Source of the DNA: Bacteroidales bacterium
GTDB lineage: Bacteria; Bacteroidota; Bacteroidia; Bacteroidales; UBA932
Direction of reading: 5' to 3'
Length of the DNA: 9,507 bases
Assembly (NCBI GenBank): GCA_017555925.1
Contig: JAFZFL010000105.1
Coordinates: forward strand, 1 to 9,507
In this document: in pieces, positions 6,511 to 9,507 of the stretch
Numbering within the stretch: the first letter of the stretch is position 1
Layout of the letters: every line of letters starts with the position of its first letter
Made by a program: the position numbers and the translations under genes
Notes under the pieces: generated by a model
Seen by the model: only the letters and a program-made list of their open reading frames with translations
What the model was told of the DNA's origin: nothing
Databases searched by the model: none

Positions 6511-6987
6511 ATGCGCACAGCCATTTTCCCAGGTTCTTTTGATCCATTTACAGTTGGACACTATGACGTTTTGGAGCAAGCCCTCAAATTATTTGACAAG
6601 GTAATCATTGCCGTTGGTTACAATGCCACAAAAAAGGGAGGGTTCTTTGATCCGGAAACAAGAGTAAAGATAATTGAGGAAGCAACCCGCCACCTCAAAA
6701 ATGTTGAAGTATGCACCTACACCGGCCTGACCATAAGATTGTGCCAGAAACTTGGTGTAAACTACATAATAAGAGGATTGAGAACAACTACAGACTTTGA
6801 ACTTGAGAGTGTGATTTCACAGGCAAACAAAAAGATGGACTCCTCAATCAATACCATTTTTATTCCTGCCAGCCAGGAGTACTCATTTGTCTCATCAACA
6901 GTTGTAAGGGATGTGCTTATTCACGACGGCGATGCATCACTCTTTATACCTGAAGGCGTAGATATAAACAAATATAAAAAGAATTGA
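6511..6987 (+). CDS. coaD: Phosphopantetheine adenylyltransferase (CoaD)
   Basis: Transfers AMP from ATP to 4'-phosphopantetheine to make dephospho-CoA, the penultimate step of coenzyme A synthesis; cytoplasmic hexamer. The 158 residues match the bacterial enzyme almost exactly in length. The nucleotidyltransferase T/HxGH signature is seen as GSFDPFTVGH with Thr14 and His17. Lys41/Lys42 follow (ATKKGGFF). The substrate- and ATP-binding segment YIIRGLRTTTDFELE holds R88 and R91. The C-terminal SSTVVRDV (128-135) is the ISSTxVR motif. A-rich sequence without a Shine-Dalgarno precedes the ATG. The stop codon is separated by one nucleotide from the start of the next gene, so translation of the two is probably coupled. 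Confidence 0.97.
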   Translation: MRTAIFPGSFDPFTVGHYDVLEQALKLFDKVIIAVGYNATKKGGFFDPETRVKIIEEATRHLKNVEVCTYTGLTIRLCQKLGVNYIIRGLRTTTDFELESVISQANKKMDSSINTIFIPASQEYSFVSSTVVRDVLIHDGDASLFIPEGVDINKYKKN

Positions 6988-6988
6988 T

Positions 6989-8980
6989 ATGAAGTATAAG
7001 CAGTTGGGCGCAACATTGGCACTGGCACTCATCTGCAGTATGGTTTTTGCCCGGGAGGGTTATAAAATTACCATTAAAACAATATCTGCAGATAGCCTTG
7101 CTCCAGAGAAGACTCCATTACTGTCCGATAAAGCTGTACTCTATTTAAGCGGATGGGATAATAGGGTTGCCATTGACTCTGCCTCTTCAAACGGGAAAGG
7201 TGTTTATAAATTGAAAGGGAAACAGAATCTTACTTCTGGAGAATACACTATAAAAACGGGGAGTGGAGAGATAGTACTTTTTGTATCTGAAGATGGCAAA
7301 ATTCGAGAAAAACTTAAACTTGAAGGCAAAAAATGCGAACAGGTCAAGGGTAAGCCTGAGAACGCTCTTTTTATTGATTTTCAAAACTTTGTAAATTACG
7401 GATGGAAGGAGACAGATAACCCTGCAATTGTTGGAAAGCTAATTGATTCCATTACACAAAAGGCTGAAGAGCAACACCCTGAATCACTGTTCAATCTTAT
7501 GCTGGAGGGATACTCAAGCAATCCGGACTATAATAAAATATTCTCTGACTCACGTATTCTCCATACACGTTTCGGTAAAAATTTTATTGAATCATTTTTC
7601 AAATCGATAGAATACAACCATACCGACTCTGTTATAGCCAATATTTGCAGAATTATAGAAACATCATCTCCAAATATAAAACCACTGATAGCCGCTGAAG
7701 CCTTCAGATATTTCAGCAAACCCGCTGTCATGGGTCAGGAGAGTGTTGCTTTTCATATTGCAGAAGAGTACTTTACAAACGGGAAGTTAGAGTTTCCATA
7801 CAAAGGTCTTGATTTTGAGATCAAAACTTTTATAATGCTAAACGGCAAATCTCTTGTGGGCATGGAAGCTCAGGATTTGCCCCTACAGGATACCAGTGGA
7901 GCCAATGTATCATTAAAGGAGCTGATTCTACAAGGAGAATATACTATACTCTATTTTTACACAGATGACTGTATAACCTGCAAGATAGAGACTCCCAAGC
8001 TTGTTGATTTTGTAAATGAATATAATCATGGCGTTATAAATGTATTTACCGTTTATACCCAGGATTATAAGGAACGTTGGAAATCCTATGTGAAAGAGAA
8101 CTTTACAATATACAATCCATTTGTTAATTGGACAGATGCCGCAGACCCGGATTTTGAAAGCGGCTTTCACCTTTTGTATAATGTGATATCTACACCACAG
8201 ATATACCTTATTGACAATCAGGGAACAATAATAGGAAGAGGCCTTTCGGTAAATTCTCTAAAAGAGCTGATAGAGAGACTTGAAGCCAATCAGGATGATC
8301 TGCATCTTTTCTTTAAAAATTTCTTTGAAGGCAGAAGCAACCGGGCAGAAGTATATGAAGCGACAGACCGCTTCTACACCAACTGCAAAAAGAGTCCTGC
8401 CCTATTCAGAGAAATATTTTCTGAGCTATATCTCTTCTTCAAATTTTCTGACTGTCACCTTCTTAAAGAGGGAGCAGTCTACCTTGCAGAAAACTATATT
8501 TTAGGCAAGCCGCAAGAGTGGAGTACTCACTATGTAGAACGTACGGCAAAAGAATTGGAGCAACTGAAAAAGAACTCTCCGGGAGAGGTCATAACCGATA
8601 TTGACGGAATTGATTCAAATGGCAAAAAATATAATATCCATTCCATTGCGGGAGAGTACAAGGTTTTGTGTCTGTACAACTCACAATGTAATGGTTGTCT
8701 GCCATCTGTAGAGCAGCTCAACAATCTTGAGAAGAGATACTCCAATAAAAATATTGCATTCATTTCTGCAGACATTTCAAAAAAGAGGGAAAATTGGGAA
8801 GATTATGTTACCAACAATAATCTTAAATGGTTAAATTTGTGGGTTACAAATGAAGATATGCACAAGAGATATTATCTTGGCTCACTTCCTTTGATATATC
8901 TTCTCGACAGCAACAACAGGGTAATTGCCAGAAATCTTACTCCTGTTGAATTGGAGAAGATCTTGGAACAGATTCATTAG
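6989..8980 (+). CDS. Secreted protein with two thioredoxin-like (TlpA/ResA-type) domains
   Basis: A 663-residue protein predicted to be exported. MKYKQLGATLALALICSMVFA is a signal peptide with likely cleavage after Ala21; Cys16 is preceded by Ile and does not form a good lipobox. Residues about 22-125 look like the beta-rich N-terminal domain (DUF4369-like) common before Bacteroidota thiol-disulphide proteins, and about 125-300 is mostly helical (possibly DUF5106-like). The first thioredoxin-type domain (about 295-435) has TDDCITCKIETP with C328/C331 and cis-Pro403 in STPQIYLID. A helical insert (about 436-540) follows. The second domain (about 545-663) has NSQCNGCLPS with C567/C570 and Pro634 in SLPLIYLLD. 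Both CxxC motifs are intact, but neither has the Trp before the first Cys seen in classical thioredoxin. It starts one nucleotide after coaD. Likely periplasmic or envelope thiol redox role; partner unknown. The sub-domain names are from pattern memory and less certain. Confidence 0.85.
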   Translation: MKYKQLGATLALALICSMVFAREGYKITIKTISADSLAPEKTPLLSDKAVLYLSGWDNRVAIDSASSNGKGVYKLKGKQNLTSGEYTIKTGSGEIVLFVSEDGKIREKLKLEGKKCEQVKGKPENALFIDFQNFVNYGWKETDNPAIVGKLIDSITQKAEEQHPESLFNLMLEGYSSNPDYNKIFSDSRILHTRFGKNFIESFFKSIEYNHTDSVIANICRIIETSSPNIKPLIAAEAFRYFSKPAVMGQESVAFHIAEEYFTNGKLEFPYKGLDFEIKTFIMLNGKSLVGMEAQDLPLQDTSGANVSLKELILQGEYTILYFYTDDCITCKIETPKLVDFVNEYNHGVINVFTVYTQDYKERWKSYVKENFTIYNPFVNWTDAADPDFESGFHLLYNVISTPQIYLIDNQGTIIGRGLSVNSLKELIERLEANQDDLHLFFKNFFEGRSNRAEVYEATDRFYTNCKKSPALFREIFSELYLFFKFSDCHLLKEGAVYLAENYILGKPQEWSTHYVERTAKELEQLKKNSPGEVITDIDGIDSNGKKYNIHSIAGEYKVLCLYNSQCNGCLPSVEQLNNLEKRYSNKNIAFISADISKKRENWEDYVTNNNLKWLNLWVTNEDMHKRYYLGSLPLIYLLDSNNRVIARNLTPVELEKILEQIH

Positions 8981-9003
8981 ATGATTTTAATAAGCACCAA
9001 CAT

Positions 9004-9507
9004 ATGTTACACGGCAAATACAAAACATTTTACGAGAAGCTCAATACTATAATTCCAAAACAGAGATTATTGCATGATGCTCTCAGCACCTTGGCTTTTG
9101 GCACCGATGCCTCATTTTACAGGCTTGTGCCTAAAATTGTTGTAAGAGCCAATAATGAAGATGAGATTGAGTTCATAATGAAAACAGCCTGGGCAATGGA
9201 TATACCTGTAACCTTCAGAGCTGCAGGCACATCCTTGAGCGGTCAGGCAATCTCAGATTCGGTACTTGTCATTGCTACCCACGGATTTAAAGATCATAAA
9301 GTTCTTGACGGAGGTTTGAAAATAAGATTGCAACCCGGAATCAGAGGTGGTCACGCCAACAAGTATCTTTTACCTTACGGACGTAAAATTGGACCGGATC
9401 CGGCCTCTATTGATTCTGCCATGATTGGCGGAATTGCAGCCAATAATGCCAGTGGTATGTGTTGCGGCACAAGCGAAAACTCATACAAGACCATTGCCGA
9501 CATTAAA
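9004..9507 (+). CDS. FAD-linked oxidase, YdiJ/D-2-hydroxyacid dehydrogenase-like (partial, 3' end outside window)
   Basis: The first 168 codons, open to the right edge, encode the start of a PCMH/FAD_binding_4-type flavoprotein. FGTDASFYRLVPKIVV (32-47) and TFRAAGTSLSGQA (70-82) form the FAD pyrophosphate-binding part. GRKIGPDPASIDSAMIGG (126-143) and AANNASGMCCGT (145-156) are further strongly conserved FAD-contact segments of the YdiJ-like subgroup. Family members usually continue with an FAD-oxidase C domain and often a C-terminal Fe-S (CCG/4Fe-4S) module and oxidise D-2-hydroxyacids such as D-lactate or D-2-hydroxyglutarate. None of that is visible here, so the substrate is not assignable. 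The ATG at 9004 is chosen because an ATG at 8981 is in another frame and soon meets a stop. It lies 23 nt after the thioredoxin-like gene on the same strand. Confidence 0.88.
   Translation, partial: MLHGKYKTFYEKLNTIIPKQRLLHDALSTLAFGTDASFYRLVPKIVVRANNEDEIEFIMKTAWAMDIPVTFRAAGTSLSGQAISDSVLVIATHGFKDHKVLDGGLKIRLQPGIRGGHANKYLLPYGRKIGPDPASIDSAMIGGIAANNASGMCCGTSENSYKTIADIK

Noticed and set aside
7031..7042. Possible lipoprotein signal (LALIC) in the thioredoxin-like protein
   Set aside because: Isoleucine directly before Cys16 does not fit the lipobox, whereas VFA before Arg22 is a good signal peptidase I site.
8981..9003. ATG at 8981 as start of the FAD-linked oxidase
   Set aside because: It is in a different frame from the conserved FAD-binding sequence and reaches a stop after about 23 codons.

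Overview
The window looks like an ordinary housekeeping stretch of a chromosome from the phylum Bacteroidota, most likely order Bacteroidales. Reasons: the DNA is A+T-rich; no start codon is preceded by a convincing Shine-Dalgarno sequence; two matches to the Bacteroidota -7 promoter element (TAnnTTTG) lie in the single divergent intergenic region; and several proteins are of Bacteroidota type (an HU with ARNIS in its arm, a 30-residue basic protein, a one-POTRA Omp85 protein and a tandem thioredoxin-fold secreted protein). I cannot name genus or species.

Left arm, minus strand (1-1675), transcribed leftward: an HU-family DNA-binding protein, a 30-residue very basic protein resembling the AURKAIP1/COX24 (mS38/bS22) small-subunit ribosomal protein family, and the first 395 codons of ribonuclease G, which runs off the left edge. 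A 14-bp hairpin followed by a U-rich run separates the 30-residue gene from rng.

Centre (1676-1820): a 145-bp divergent promoter region, the longest stretch without a gene. It carries a -7 element for each direction and a small cluster of ATTATCA-type repeats between them.

Right arm, plus strand (1821-9507): a BamA/TamA-like outer-membrane barrel protein, Lon protease, uracil-DNA glycosylase, phosphopantetheine adenylyltransferase, a periplasmic protein with two thioredoxin-like domains, and the first 168 codons of a YdiJ-like FAD-linked oxidase. From lon onward the gaps are 12, 39, 1 and 23 nt, so these genes are probably at least partly co-transcribed. Their functions (protein quality control, base excision repair, CoA synthesis, envelope redox, flavin oxidation) do not form one pathway.

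I see no mobile element, tRNA, rRNA, CRISPR array or defence island, and no evidence of a new multi-gene system. The observations that deserve a second look are small: the 30-residue ribosomal-type protein, the hairpin at the rng leader, a -7 element only 4 nt before a start codon (possible leaderless mRNA), loss of the intercalating proline in HU, loss of the conserved arginine in the Omp85 L6 motif, and the double thioredoxin architecture.
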